Source: Chrysophaeum taylorii
Taxonomy: Eukaryota > Sar > Pelagophyceae > Pelagomonadales > Pelagomonadaceae
Direction: 5' to 3'
Length of the DNA: 64,000 nt
NCBI GenBank assembly: GCA_029834535.1
Contig: JAQMWT010000064.1
Span: 1 to 64,000, forward strand
The position numbers were made by a program, and so were the translations under genes. This document shows, in pieces, positions 46,801 through 59,700 of this stretch. The notes beneath the pieces are model-generated. The model had not been told where the DNA came from and ran no database searches. It saw only the letters and a list, made by a program, of their open reading frames with translations. How positions within the stretch are numbered: position 1 is the first letter of the stretch; each line of letters starts with the position of its first letter.

Positions 46801-49800
46801 GACAGTCGCTGGTCTATCGCCTTTTGACCTTGAAAGTGGTTTAGGTGCCGACAATGGGGAACCTACTCCCCCAGTCGCCTCTGTCAAATTCACGCAGGTA
46901 ATTTTCATGTCCAGGCTGCTAAATCAGTCGAATTTGTATGCAGCTAGCATTCCTTCTACCAGTGTCCATCGTGAAAACCCCTTTCAAACTAAGTATATGA
47001 GGGAACGTAGCCTTCCCCTCCACTTTTAATTCCTCTATCTGGATAGCTGTGCTGTGCTTCTATCTCGCTAATGACAACGTTTGACTTCGCAATACCTAAC
47101 CGCGTTGTACCTATCGATCCTAAGATCGCCCTGTTGTTCAAACCGCCTCAGGTCAACAGCAAGTTTCGCACATAATGTTAAAAACGAATATCTCTCTTCC
47201 TCGAACATGTGAAAGGACGGCATCTTTTCATATTGTCTGCCCCAGAGTGGAACAAAGCCCAACTGGCAGTTACGCTTAACAGCAGCGATCAACCCAATTT
47301 ATCTCACCTCATCAGTCTTATAGACAAGGATGTCAAGGTACCCATTCACTTTGTGGACCATGATTTACCAGCGTTACCTTGCTTACCATATGCTCTTGCA
47401 CGTGACAGGAACATGGAACTACGCTCATTGGCATTCCCGCTGAAATCGTATAATAAAAATCGTGACCTGTGTCACTACTGTACGTACCTCTTACCAAACT
47501 ACCTTCGCGTCCTTGGCTCCGCCCATTACTACTGAACCTTCGCAAACGTAATGACTATGTGCGTAACAACAGAATGCCATTGGCCTGACTACATACGCGA
47601 CCAGTGTTCTTATCTGTTGAACATGGCAAGCCTCGCAAGCCATCTGTCATGTTACTCTGTTCTGGTTTATCAACCCCTGCGTTTCTGTCACAAGCCAATA
47701 ATGACCTGGTCTTGAACATCAATGATAAAATTGTTGTCGAGTTTGATGATACTCTTGTACGCATGTTACGTAGACGACTTCCAGATGTCTTAATTTTCCA
47801 ATCCCTTCCCTCCTTTTTCAATCACCTCCACTCTATCACTGAGGAGGAGAGACGTGAACTGTATTGTGACATCATAGAAATCACACCCCCTTGCACTAAC
47901 CGTAACTTGTTGAAGAACACCGAAACTTCCGAGCTGGTCAGCCTACTTGACTGCTCTATTTTATAGCATGCTTACCGTCATCAAGCTGCTCAAGCCCCTC
48001 GTTCTTCTGGCGGAGATGACTCCCCCACATAAACAGGTGCACCGTGATCATTTTCCCGTGGCCAATCTTATTCATGCCACCCTCAATTACACGGTTGATG
48101 TGATCGACAAACTTCCCACATACCTCTGCGGCGATTATCAATCGCGAGAAAGGTGGATTTGTGTTGCTCGTAGGTATAACACGGGGAACATTGACATGCT
48201 CTCTTGGCCCAATCAACCTGCTAAACGGTTTCTGGACATTGCAGACGATATCAACTCTATCCCTAAATGACTCTGGCTAGCGAAAGATCTTGCTGAAGAA
48301 TGGACCCGCATCTACCCTGATCCTCCTTTGGTGCCTTCACCTGAAACTTTTCCTCTATACTCGCGCACAGGTTCTGTTCGGTTAAGTATGAATGAACTTG
48401 AAACCTTTAATCTTTTGTTCCTCAGGCTTCATTCCCAACAAGCTCTCGAAGAATCCACCCACGAATCGCACTCTGAATGCACTTATCATAATTTGGGTTT
48501 TATGAGATCATCCAATATGCCGCTACCAGGATCATCTAACCCCATCCGCCTCAAGGCGTTCATCACTCTCTGCAGTGTGTTCGCTAGGCTCTCGCCTAAC
48601 ACATACACTCATGTGTCCTATTATGTCACGATTTTCGAAACTAACCAATCCGCACACAGGTATTCTTTACAAACTCTTCATCCAACTACAACATCCACTT
48701 CCTCACTGGTGGCTAACACTCCGAAGGTAACCTCCTAGTTGAGAACGAGGTCAGCAAGTACAAGGCCTCTATTGATCCATTTGGATCTGCCTACACGTTC
48801 ACCGCCTCCGATAACCCTGCCGACAAGTTTATTCACTTGGACTCGTTCCAAGGCTACCTCTTTCTCGTTCAGGCTTACCCTCGGGTCGACACGGCTCGTG
48901 GCACCCTTCCTGTCATCCGCAGTCTACTAACTCAGTGTGACCTAGCTATGCCGCACTGTGTCGCCCACGATCCAGCTCGCGACCAACTTTCGTTTAAGGA
49001 CAAGCACTTTGCCCTAGAAGATTACCACGTTTCCCACGGTCGGTATCTCGGCTACTTACGGGATAGTGATCGCAAACTTGGCTCCAAGATCCACTCGATG
49101 CTTGCCCCCTTGCCCACAATACGGGGATACGCCAACATTATCCTACTCGACCCGCGTAATGGTAAACTTCCATATCCCACGCGACCCCAGCTCATTAGAG
49201 CAAAGAACCACTCTCGCCCTCAAGAGTCCTTCTTGCTCTCGTCGAAGAAAGATTTTTGCTGTGATCTTATCAGCAATGCTTTGCCTGCTGGCACTTATCA
49301 CACGCTCTATACGCATATCTGTCGTATAGTTATCGACATGAAGTCCCTCATGTTGGACCCTACCTTTCAACACGATACTGCCATTCTGGAGAAGACATAT
49401 TTGTCTACTTTCCTCACTCGTGAACTGTCCCCTTTCAGTCACAGTTCTGATACCATTTCTCAGGTAGATGCATTCATGAGCTATATCGCCAACCGAAGCT
49501 GGACCGAAATGTCGTTAAACTACCGCTCCTCTGGAAATGCATCTGAAGAAGCACTTGCTTCGTCAGTCTCAAATGCCAATGAGCATGCGGACGTGGACTC
49601 CACCGATGACGGCAACGTTCCCTCCTTCGACCCGGGTGCTGAGCTCAAATTCGGCGTTCGGAGGAAACGGCACATACCCTTTTAATCGATTCTAATTAAA
49701 ATCATCGTGGCAAATCCCTACCGCATGGCACTGTCGAATATCAGAACGCTAAAGAACGTGCCAACCGCTTCCGTCGGGTTCACCATTGCCCTGACAATGT

Positions 49801-52285
49801 GGCAGCCAAAGCCCTTGACGTACTTGCGCGTCCTGGCTTCTCGGCATCAGACATTCCCTATCGGGATATCTGCATCGACTGCATCCGTCATAACAAACGT
49901 CACCGCCATGATCATCATAATCCAACCAAGCCCAATTTTGAACAAACTCACCAACCCGGTGAAGTCCGGGCTTGTGACGGAGGCTACGTTGTCATTCCTT
50001 CAGAATGGGGTGGTTTCACTCATATCATACTCTTTAAGGAGCTGCTGTCGAAATTCTTGCTGGTGTAATTTACGCGCACCACCAACGCAACTGAGTTCAC
50101 GCAAGCTCCGGGCTTTCTGCACGCATTCTGCAGAACCTAACTCAATGTCCATCTGCGCACAGTTTACTCTGACGCTTTAGCTCGCATGTGACAACCCCCT
50201 ACCGTGTCGATAAAGGCATCAATCTCGTGGCCTTTCCGCCTTACCTACACTCGTTTAACCACGAGGTAGAGCAAAGCATAGGTTTCATAGCCCCGGCCTC
50301 ATCTACCCGCCTTCGTAACCTTCTCAACGCCCACTATCGTGGCGCTAAAATTGTTGAGCCAGCCATTCACTTTCCCTGGGCTGCCATCCACACCATACAG
50401 TCGTATAACATTCTGCCTAACGCTACTCTTGAACGCATTCACAGCGCCATCAATAGCCCTCAGCAGTTTCTTGACAATCAACTGAGAACACCTCAACATG
50501 ATCTTCTCAAAATCTTTGGTAGTGAGTGCTTCCTTCTCTTGGAACCTCATAAACACCATAAGTACGAACCGTCGCGCCGCAGATATCTTTACTTATGCTG
50601 CGCCAACTCGCAAAACCCGCTTGTCTCTCCACGTGTTGATCACCAGGCAGATGTCGTTCTCAACCCGAAGAGCGGGCAACTTCGCGTCTCCTCAAAGCTT
50701 ACCTTCACGTACATGCTCCAACGTTCCGCCCTTGATCCTGAACATGCTCCTCCACCTGTTCCTTTCGACATTACACCCCATCGAGATGATGACCCCGATG
50801 ATGCGCTTCAGAGGGGGAATCAACTCAAAGGGGGCACGCCCCTACTCCTGCTTCTCCTCCACCCGCTCCCGCTCCGTCCTCGTATCAGCAGCAGCCTCCT
50901 GACACCAATCCCACAGCTTCTCCTGCTGTTGACGACAACGCTATCTCGCCACCGCGTATCCTACCGTCTTACTAGGACCTGCTTTCACAAGATCACCTTG
51001 AACTTGTCCCAGGTTCTCGGCGCCCCAACCAACGCAAGGCTTCCTCCATCGCGTCTATCACTGCCCGGCTGCAGGCTTCTACTGTCGGCGCCTACAAATC
51101 CGCTGTTAGCAAACTCGCTGACTTTCGATGGACCTCCAGCATCGTTTCCTTGATTTCAAATCGCCACCCATTCCACCCTCAACACCTCTGGTGGTATCCA
51201 CTGGACAGCTCTCAATTACTGCTATGTTCCCTGAACATGCCTCTGCTTTTGGCGTCTCTCCGTTGCAATACGCTTACGCTTACCTATCACCCACCAGCTT
51301 TATCGATCATAACGTCCATGCCTCGTCGTGCATACTCCCTGGTCATCATCTGAGTTGGGATCTACGTCATCCTCACTATCTGACCTGGAGGAATATCTCC
51401 TCTTCTCTACCGAGTACATTACTCAGGTTCTCCAGGAGGAACCAATCCTCGTGATTCACCTAGGACCGGACTCTTAAACCCCTTCCGCTTGTTCTACTCA
51501 CGCTTATGCTGAAGTGTTGTACGCTGCTTCGACCGAAAAGTCGTTAAACTATGGCTCCCCAGCCACTGTAGGTCCGGACGAATACAAAGTCCAGGAAGCC
51601 GACATTGCTATCGACCAGTACAGGCTCAAGTGCCTATAAGGGCTTACTCCTAGAGACCGACAAGCCTACATCAAGGCGATCGCAAAAGAGCTACACGACA
51701 TCATCCGCTTTGGCTGTTTAAGCTAGCTTTACCTGGTGCCTCGACTCGTCCAATTGACAGTCGCCTGGTGCTCAAGATCAAGAAAAACTCCACCGGCGAA
51801 TACATCAAGCACAAGGCTCGGTTAGTCTTGCGTGGCTTCTTAGCTTCACTTGGCGCCAATTTTTTCGGGACATTTAGTTCCATGGCGACGATGACAGCTA
51901 TACGCGTCATCCTAGCCATTGCTGCTCACAAGAACCTCCCAGTATACCACAGTGACGTGCCCAACGCGTTCGTCCAGTCCGACATCGATGCGCACGTCTA
52001 CGTTCAGCTCCCTGACGGTATCAAGTTGCTTGATGATCCGCAAGACGATAAGTATCGCGGCCGCCGTTTACCCAAATTGCTTAAGACACTGTACGGACTC
52101 CGGCAATCCCCTTTACTTTGGAACAAGGAGATCGACAAATTCTTTAGGAGTCTTGGCCACAAACGACTCCAGGCTGATTCTTGCTTATATGTCCGTGTCT
52201 CTACCGACTCCCGCTTTCTTATTTGCAGTCTATCTGTGGACGACATCGTCATAGTTGCCAACGATGATACCAGCGTTGCACATTC
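43830..52285 (+). mobile_element. Copia element B
   Basis: A second Ty1/copia family in plus orientation; the left limit is approximate. Parts seen: an untranslated leader (to about 44,820), a gag-like region (about 44,823-46,730; ALFEFDSYEAYTR matches element D), a long middle region (to about 49,685), an integrase-like region (about 49,800-50,560, with CIDCIRHNKRH and CDGGYV), and reverse transcriptase (about 51,720-52,285, LVLRGFLASLGANFFG, YHSDVPNAFVQSDI, SVDDIVIVA). No RNase H or right-hand LTR is seen. It is broken (more than ten breaks) and has no methyltransferase domain. It appears older than element D. Confidence 0.8.
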
Positions 52286-52400
52286 ACTAAGCCCTCCCAG
52301 TGAACACGGCTCACTTCACTAAGCAAGTCTAGTGAAGTGATGTGAAGTGAACACGTCGACCTACGTGGCGATAGTGAAGTGATGTGAAGTGAACACCAAT
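52286..52400. repeat. GTGAAGTGATGTGAAGTGAACAC short tandem repeats
   Basis: Two copies of AGTGAAGTGATGTGAAGTGAA plus shorter pieces in both orientations lie at the broken right edge of element B. They mark a junction between element and host DNA. Confidence 0.7.
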
Positions 52401-52548
52401 TTTTTAATTTTTAGCTGCGTGCGCCGATCCCTGCCGCCCTACCAGTTCCCGTGCTCGCCGCCCGCTACTGCTCAAGCCTCATACTCTTAGTTTCATTCGC
52501 GTTTTGGGGCGAAGGAGGGGTCGGGACCTGTGAGAGGTATTTCTTGCA
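52401..52548 (-). other. Probable 3' UTR of an interrupted host gene
   Basis: GC-rich host-like sequence following the stop codon of the exon at 52,549-52,683. Nothing else is recognised. Confidence 0.35.
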
Positions 52549-52683
52549 TTAGATGATGTGAACGACCTCGGTGTCTTCATCTTCTTCTTCCTCCACATCC
52601 ATCTCGGGAGAGTCACCGTGGATGGTGCTCTCGGCGTTTTTGAACTCGCTCTTGGCGAGGTCGCTGTACCTGATCCGGGCCAC
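52549..52683 (-). CDS. C-terminal exon of an unidentified host gene, cut by element C
   Basis: A 44-codon minus-strand frame ends at 52,549 and reads VARIRYSDLAKSEFKN, then a strongly acidic tail (MDVEEEEDEDTEVVHII). Codon use (GAG, GAC, CTC, AAG) matches the host gene block, not the retroelements. Its upstream side touches the LTR of element C (52,685) directly. The LTR edge supplies an AG just before GTGGCC, so the junction may also coincide with an exon boundary. The rest of the gene should lie to the right of elements C and D or be lost. I do not recognise the protein; acidic tails of this kind occur in many nuclear proteins. Confidence 0.55.
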   Translation of the reverse strand: MARIRYSDLAKSEFKNAESTIHGDSPEMDVEEEEDEDTEVVHII

Positions 52684-52684
52684 C

Positions 52685-52878
52685 TAGAGATAGAAAATTT
52701 GATTTAGGGTTAGTACCCCCCTATCATAGGGTTAGCTCTTACTTCTATCACTTTTAATTCAGAAAAACGCTGTGTTATTCACACCGTGCTGTCCTCGTTG
52801 TTAGAGCACAGGACGAGGGCAGACTACCACTGCTCTCACTCTGCTGAAGGGTAACACAGTTGAAATTACTGTTCTCTA
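52685..52878 (+). repeat. 5' LTR of element C
   Basis: A 194-base LTR, TAGAGATAG... to ...TTCTCTA, matching both LTRs of element A. It is followed by the same GGTCACGGGCACCAGTCCGG primer-binding region. Confidence 0.85.
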
Positions 52879-54011
52879 GGTCACGGGCACCAGTCCGGTC
52901 TCAGCAGAGTACCAGGATTTCCAGTCGAGTTCCGCTCCCTGACGTTCCTGAACCAAAACAAGATGCCAACCAATCAAGAACTCCAAAAGGAGTTACAGCA
53001 ACATGCTCAAGCATTGAAAGATCAAGAAGCTCGCTTAGAGGCAAAGCATCAAAGGGAGTTGCAAGCACAAGCTCGAGCGAACGACGCTCGCTTCCAAGCA
53101 CTCGAAGCAAGATTTAATGCCATGCAGCCACCACCTGCCGTCGCCGCAGCGACTGCTCCCCCCACTCCAGCTCAACAAGACCCCAAGAACAAGGCCAACA
53201 CCTTCAGTGACCCGCCAAGCTCTGTCCTCAAGTCCATGGACGGCGCTCAAGTCACCCCCCAAATGCTCTCGTTTCGCGTTATGCAGTTGTTCGTTGAACA
53301 TCTCATGCCCGAAACCGGCATCACGCAATACTTCCTGCAAGGCTTCTACACGTGGGAATCCGTCTTACGCGGATCTAACGATCTAGCAGACGCTCTCCTA
53401 AGCCACTGCATCAAGGAGTATGACAAGGACCCCGACAACTATGCCACAGCCGGCAATACTCAAGATTTCCAAGGACGCTTCGTCTACTACAAGGGCGTCT
53501 ACCGCAAGTTCGGCAAACACTTCCTTGAGACTGTATACGAACCAAAACTCCAAGAACTCAAAGACCAAGACAAAGATACGACCGATACGACGAAAGGAAA
53601 GTTATATCCGATCACGCAACCCCACCTCCAAGGAAAAGAAGCCGACTTCATCGTGTACCTCCGCGAGACCGTGCACCCCCTCTTTCGCCGTTTCCTGCAT
53701 ACCGGTAGCGACTCCGCCAAGCACCCAGCATACGACGAGATTGATGCACTCCGATCCTCCCATAGGACTCGAATTCGTACTCCAAGTCCGTCTCGCACGT
53801 GACAAGCACACGGGCCAGAACCACGTCCATCATGCGCATTATGTCTTCAATGCCTTCCTGGACACGCCGTTCAACCCGGAGATCCACGAACCCGCGCATT
53901 ACATAGATTTTATGCGCCACGTTCAACAACAGCTCCGTCAAATCACCGACGACCCTTCTCTCCAACTACAAGTCAGCGACAATACGATACAACATGAAAT
54001 CCACAAGATGC

Positions 54012-54401
54012 CAACTTAACTAACTTCAGACCTCTCCCGAGCATGGGAGCCAGGCCCGGACCGGCAGGAGCCGGTGCGGAATCACAGAGAAGATTCGCGC
54101 AGTTGGGGCAGAGGGACGAGGACGGACTTGTTCGTGGTGGACCGCCACTGCGCGCGGTCTTGTGCGACGTCGTGCATAAGCGTCGCAGGTCGCGGACGTG
54201 TTGGTCCACGAATAATCGACCTGTCCGTCGCGTTCTACCCAACTGAGCGAACCCCATCCCAGCGCGGACTTTCCGGGTGCTAACCGGCCAGCCCGGGAGG
54301 CGAGCAGGCACCGTCTCACTCCGGGACGGCCGGGGCCGCCGCAGTGAGCCAGCGTGTTAGGCGCCGTCCTCCATCGCAACCAACGGTTAGCGATCGCAGG
54401 G
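54012..54401 (-). mobile_element. 5'-truncated LINE 3' end, copy 4, inside element C gag
   Basis: A 390-base minus-strand LINE tail, nearly the same as copy 3 and truncated at almost the same 5' point (GCGATCGCTAACCGTTGG on the element strand). It is flanked by the 11-base direct repeat CCACAAGATGC (54,001-54,011 and 54,402-54,412). Element A lacks it here. Its 3' tail is short (TTAGTTAAG). Confidence 0.92.
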
Positions 54402-56109
54402 CCACAAGATGCTCCGCTTCAAATACCCCCCAAGCTTACTTGACTCCCGCGCCCCAACCCATATCAGAGGTTCCGCACGTCGTGCAAACTGCCTTCGCAC
54501 CCCCAGCGACTCACTGTTACTCGACGAAGACAAAGAAGCGACAAACAATTTGCCCAAGCTGATTGCCCGCATTACGGTTATCTCCACATTTGAGCGCAAC
54601 TTTTGGGCTCACCTAAAGCCTCACCCCACCCTGAATTTCAAGCCGTTGCGATTCGTCACTGACTTCGGTCGTCTGCCGACCAAAGACAAAGACAATCCCC
54701 GTTTTCGCTCCCGCCGTCATGGCCTCCACCTCACCGAAGACGACGACGACACCTCCCCCTCTGAAGATGATGTCCCTCCGGATCCTGATGAAGCATCCCC
54801 GGAAAACACCGACCCTGTTGCCGTTTTTCTCACGGAAGCCAACCTCGATCCAAATGACGACACCGATCTCATCCAACACCTTCACGCTTACCGCAAGAAG
54901 CAACTCTCACGCCACCCCACGAAACCTCCACCCAAAAAGCCCCCAAATCCTCGCTCACCATCGTACTACGACATCAATGACAGCCCTAAGCCCAAGGCCA
55001 CCCCTGTCACCCCAACCAAGAACAAACAACACCCCCGTGCTTCTCCCGTCACCCCAGACAAACGCGAGCACCCGCACCTCCGCAAAGTCACTTTTCCCAC
55101 CCAAACGCACCCCCCAAAGCCATCCACTCCTGACCAACGGTTCAAGGTCCCCCTCCGTGATGTTTGTCGCAACCTTCAGATCATCCGGAACCTTAGTCAA
55201 GCCGGCCGCCAACACACCTCCAACTCGGATCGCATGACCAAGCTCATCAACCTCATCACCACTATCTCCGACGAGATACTCCTCTCAGAGGCTGATTCCG
55301 ACGCCGCCGAGTTTCTTCACGTGTTATCATCCGATCCCCAGGATGATCCACCAGATGAGGGCGCAGCCGACGACGCCGATGACCAAGGCCACCTCGGTTA
55401 TTAAGATGATCACGGACAGCTATGCCTTTACGACGATCAAATCCCCGAAATAGAAGATGAAGACGATTCCGCCGAAGACAGCGCACAACGCCACAACGAC
55501 TATATGCATGCTCTCCGTCAGAGCCAGCTTTTTCGATGATGGTTACCGACGACGCCTGTGCCGCCAACCAAACTCTCCTAAATCAGGCACCAAGCCTCAC
55601 GATGAAACATTTCCCAGCATCATCGACACTTTCACCCAGAGTCGCAGAATTTCTTTGTGCCACTTACACTACAGGAAAGGCACCCACCAAGACCAACTCT
55701 CTACACGGATGCAATGGACCCGGCACAGAAATTTCCTTAATTGACGGTGGTGCATCTTTTTGCTTCACTCGCACAATACAACATTTTGTTCCCGAGTCCA
55801 CATGTAGGATTCCCGAACATACCATCCGCATGGGCAGAGGCACATTAACCAGCCATTTCATTGGCGTCAAGCCTCTGTATTTACAGACTGCAGGTCTCTC
55901 CTCGCAGGATATTAAAGATTCCACAGGCTACGCACTATACTTAGTCTTTTTGGTCGTCCCGCACTTCAGGCCATGTCTGCAGGCTATAGCGACCTCTCAA
56001 CAGAAAGCTCTGAACGTACAGGCAACAGACCCCCCGCTGCCGCACGAACCGTACTTGTATGAACTTCTGACCAACTCACATCAGCTCCTCACCACTGCAG
56101 AAAGCTTCT

Positions 56110-56740
56110 AGGCACGACCGCAGTAGTTCTCGCCAATCGCCAAACCAATGGTCTCTTATCTCTGCTATCTCATCCAAAGCAAACACTCCGCGCTGTGATC
56201 AGTTTCCACACCGGCACAAAAATGTCCCTCAAGGATGAACTTACCAACATCACTAAGAAAGTAGCAAAGACGCGCTCGCAATCTCACCTCCTCGATTTCG
56301 CCAAACTGCAAAACCACTCTGCATTCCTGACGGAATAATAGGACTGCCGCGTACTTTCGTCCAATATACATTCACTGGCACAGCGGACCTCTCTGTGCAA
56401 GCACAGCCCCCTTCGCTACACACAGCCATTATTGCAGAAATCTCCCCTTGCCTTGTCAACACCTGAGTGTAATGAAAGACTACGATGGCTATGCCACTCC
56501 CGCAACTGCCGACCTCTTCGTCAAAGAACAAATTCGCTTTGTTCGTAGCACGCTCCCGACATACACCATTGTCGAGAACGTACCACAAAACCCGCAAACC
56601 CACCACGAGTACGCCCAGCTTGCCAAATGCTATCAAAGCATAGGTCACTTCCGACACTCCGGTGTCTACAATGCCTCCGCCTTTGGCGACGTCATAAGCA
56701 AAACCGCTACCTCGCTGTCTTCGCACGACAGCCGCTAAAC
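56110..56740 (+). other. Element C: methyltransferase region
   Basis: This matches the methyltransferase frame of element A, including PCQHLSVMKDYDGY and YTIVENVPQNPQTHHEYAQL, so the domain belongs to the family and was not gained by one copy alone. It is broken here. Part of a fossil element. Confidence 0.8.
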
Positions 56741-59700
56741 GGCTACAACCTCGAGAAACCCGCTTCTCCCTGGTAAATATCTCCTCCGAGCATGGTTCCC
56801 CTCCTGGACCCAAGTCACACAATCCCCGACGATCTCTGGATAGCCAACCCCGCTCTTCGCGGCACTGTGACCCGCTCCACCTTGAATTATTGTCAACACA
56901 ATGCCATTTTCTCATATGCACCCGCCAATGCTGCCCAACTCTCGATTTCCGAGAATGCACGCATCTGCCAAATGCTTGCACGCCTGAAGAAGCCCTTCAT
57001 GGATATCGGCCTGGACGCCGACGGCACCCCCTATGCCTCGATGACCACCATCCAACATCTCTTGGTATTTACACTGCAGCACAATCGTTTGTCCCAGCAC
57101 CCTACTCTCGCCGCCTGGAACGCACTTCGATGCTTTCACGCCTCCGAGTCTCAATGTGCTTGCCACCTGGATGGAGCCATCTCCGGCACTGCCGCCACCG
57201 CCGTCGCATGTGGCTACTTCCCGCGCGCATCCCTCACCTTGCATTCACGCCCCCCTCCGATATTGGACTGCTCACACCAACCCGCAGTCTTCTCCCCAAC
57301 GCACACCTTCTCGCTGGATGTTCCCAAGGACACCGCCTTTCTGGTCGTCGCCTACACCAACTCCTTGGCAACCGCTCACAGCTGCTCACGCCCCTCCACG
57401 TGGGTCCACTACATGAATCGCTCGCATCCCGGCTTTGCTGCGATCAACTCACAAGGGCGGATAATCCTCGATGACACCACGGGACTCGTAATGTCCGAAG
57501 CACGTCCCACCAACGCGACTATGTTGGCCACAGCGGCGACACACTCCAGAAAAGCACCAAGTGCTACTCGGTCACCGGCTCATACCCAACCAACACGAGC
57601 TACTCCAACGCACTACTGCTGATCTCTCCCGGACACATCCGATACGCGACTCTCAACGAAATCGCAAAGTGTGAACACCACTTGGACCCGGAACAGCTCC
57701 GCTTGTTCCAACAGAACCCGCCGTACTTCGCGTTTAAGGCACTTGCCAACGCCGTCCCGCACCACATGCTGCAGGCAAAGTACAGCGCTGTCCTCGCACT
57801 CCACGAATCGCATCACCACGTGAATCTTCACATCGAATGGGCAACCATACGCAACGGCATCCCCAGTCCCGGAGACATCGCTCAGGTCGCAGAATTCTTC
57901 TTGAACATCTCCAGCCGTCTCTTAGCAGTGGAGGACCTCCACCTCACCTCCCTCTTCAATGTTGTTGCAGATGCCCACCATGCTGCGATCCGCAAGCCAC
58001 ACAAATCGAAAAACCTCGAGACGCTACTTGCCGAGGCCACCGTTGCTAAAGTCAGAGTCGACAAGCGACCCAACCCCCCTAGCGCTTCGACTGCCGCTCT
58101 GCCCCCCTTGCGCAGCCCGGCACCACTCAGCACGCAAAATGAGTGCTTTGGTCACTCGCTGGCACCGCATACACCACCAACAACCCCAGATTCTTCGCCG
58201 AACGACTGCCGCTAACGTAACGAACCTCCGCCCAGGTGATGGTCGGTATCTGCAAGACTGCAGCGAATGCACGCGCTGTCAATCGCATGTCAGCTTCAGT
58301 CACAAGAACGCTTCCTGGTCTCAGGATGAACTGGCCTACGCTCCTGGCCAACATCACCACATGGACGTATCCTACCCGAGCATCAGTAAATGCTATGGTG
58401 GATTCCGCTACATAATGCACTTCGTGTGTGTTACTTCGGCACACAAATGGGTATACTTCCTGAGGAAACTGGACGCGCAGGACGGTCTTGCTGGCATCCT
58501 CTACGTGGTCGACGTGATTATGGTCGAATTCGATGTAAGTGTGAAAATCATCTCATCTGATGCTTTTTCCACATTCCGCTCCGAAGCTTTCCACCCGCTC
58601 AAGGTGAAACTTGTTATCCAACTTCAAATCATTGGTCGCCACCTACACCAGCGGAACTTAGCGGAAAACATCATCAAAGAAAATACTCGAGGCACTGTCG
58701 TTCGCCTCCTTAATCTGCGCAGCGTCCGCATTGAAGGAAAGCCTATTCGCGCCGAATATTACCCCACCCGTTTGCTCTGCTGCATAAGATCCAAGCAGAC
58801 AATCAGCGCTCTCATGGATTGCCCTCGCGCACTCACTTGCCCTGCACCGTTCCCCGGCGCATTATGTCATCCACGGCATCTCTCTTGAAGCTCCTCCCCT
58901 TGGCGAACCTGTCACATTCGTATACCCGCAAAGCCAAAAAACTGGAACCCTCCAGCGTCTCCGCCTCTTATTTCCATAGCAACAACTATCTACCGAATCT
59001 CCCTGGCACGGACCGATTTATCCGCGATGTTCACAGCTCTATCCTGCTTGTACATCAAGGTCGATATGGAAAAATCGTCACCTCGAACGACTTCCACGTT
59101 GATGCGGACATGGTAGTCAATCGCAACAAGGAAGTTGAGTGGATTAAAGCACAGGCGCAGTTCCCAGCAGAAGCACGGCAAGAGGACCCGCTCCCAGCTA
59201 TAAGCGATCAGTCAATGCCGGAACTTAGACAGGAGTCGCAAAATGAGGGCGAGACTCATGATAACGACCATGATGACGACCCGATGACGAAGACAAGGAT
59301 AAGGAACCAGATCAAACCTCTGCTACTGGTCCAAGTCCCGTCAGCGACGAGACACCTGAACAGGACTTCTCCTTCCTCAACAGGCCACCTCCGCCGGATG
59401 GAAGCATTCCGATGCCCAAGCGAAAAGATCGCTTGGAGGTTGTTCTCGACGATTCAGGTTTTACTCCAGTCTTTGTGCATCGCAACCAGAGTGACAAACT
59501 CAAGGCAGATCTCAAGGACGAGCGCGGATTCCGCATTCCCAAAGACCAACTTTACATAGTGAAACGTGTTGACGATGGACAGCTGTTCACCAGACGCATT
59601 ATCGCATGAGAGTATGGTCGCAACTGGAAACACACCAGCAGGAGCAACCCACGGCTCGCGCCACAGTCAACATGTCCAGCACGTTGATGTTTCTTATCAG

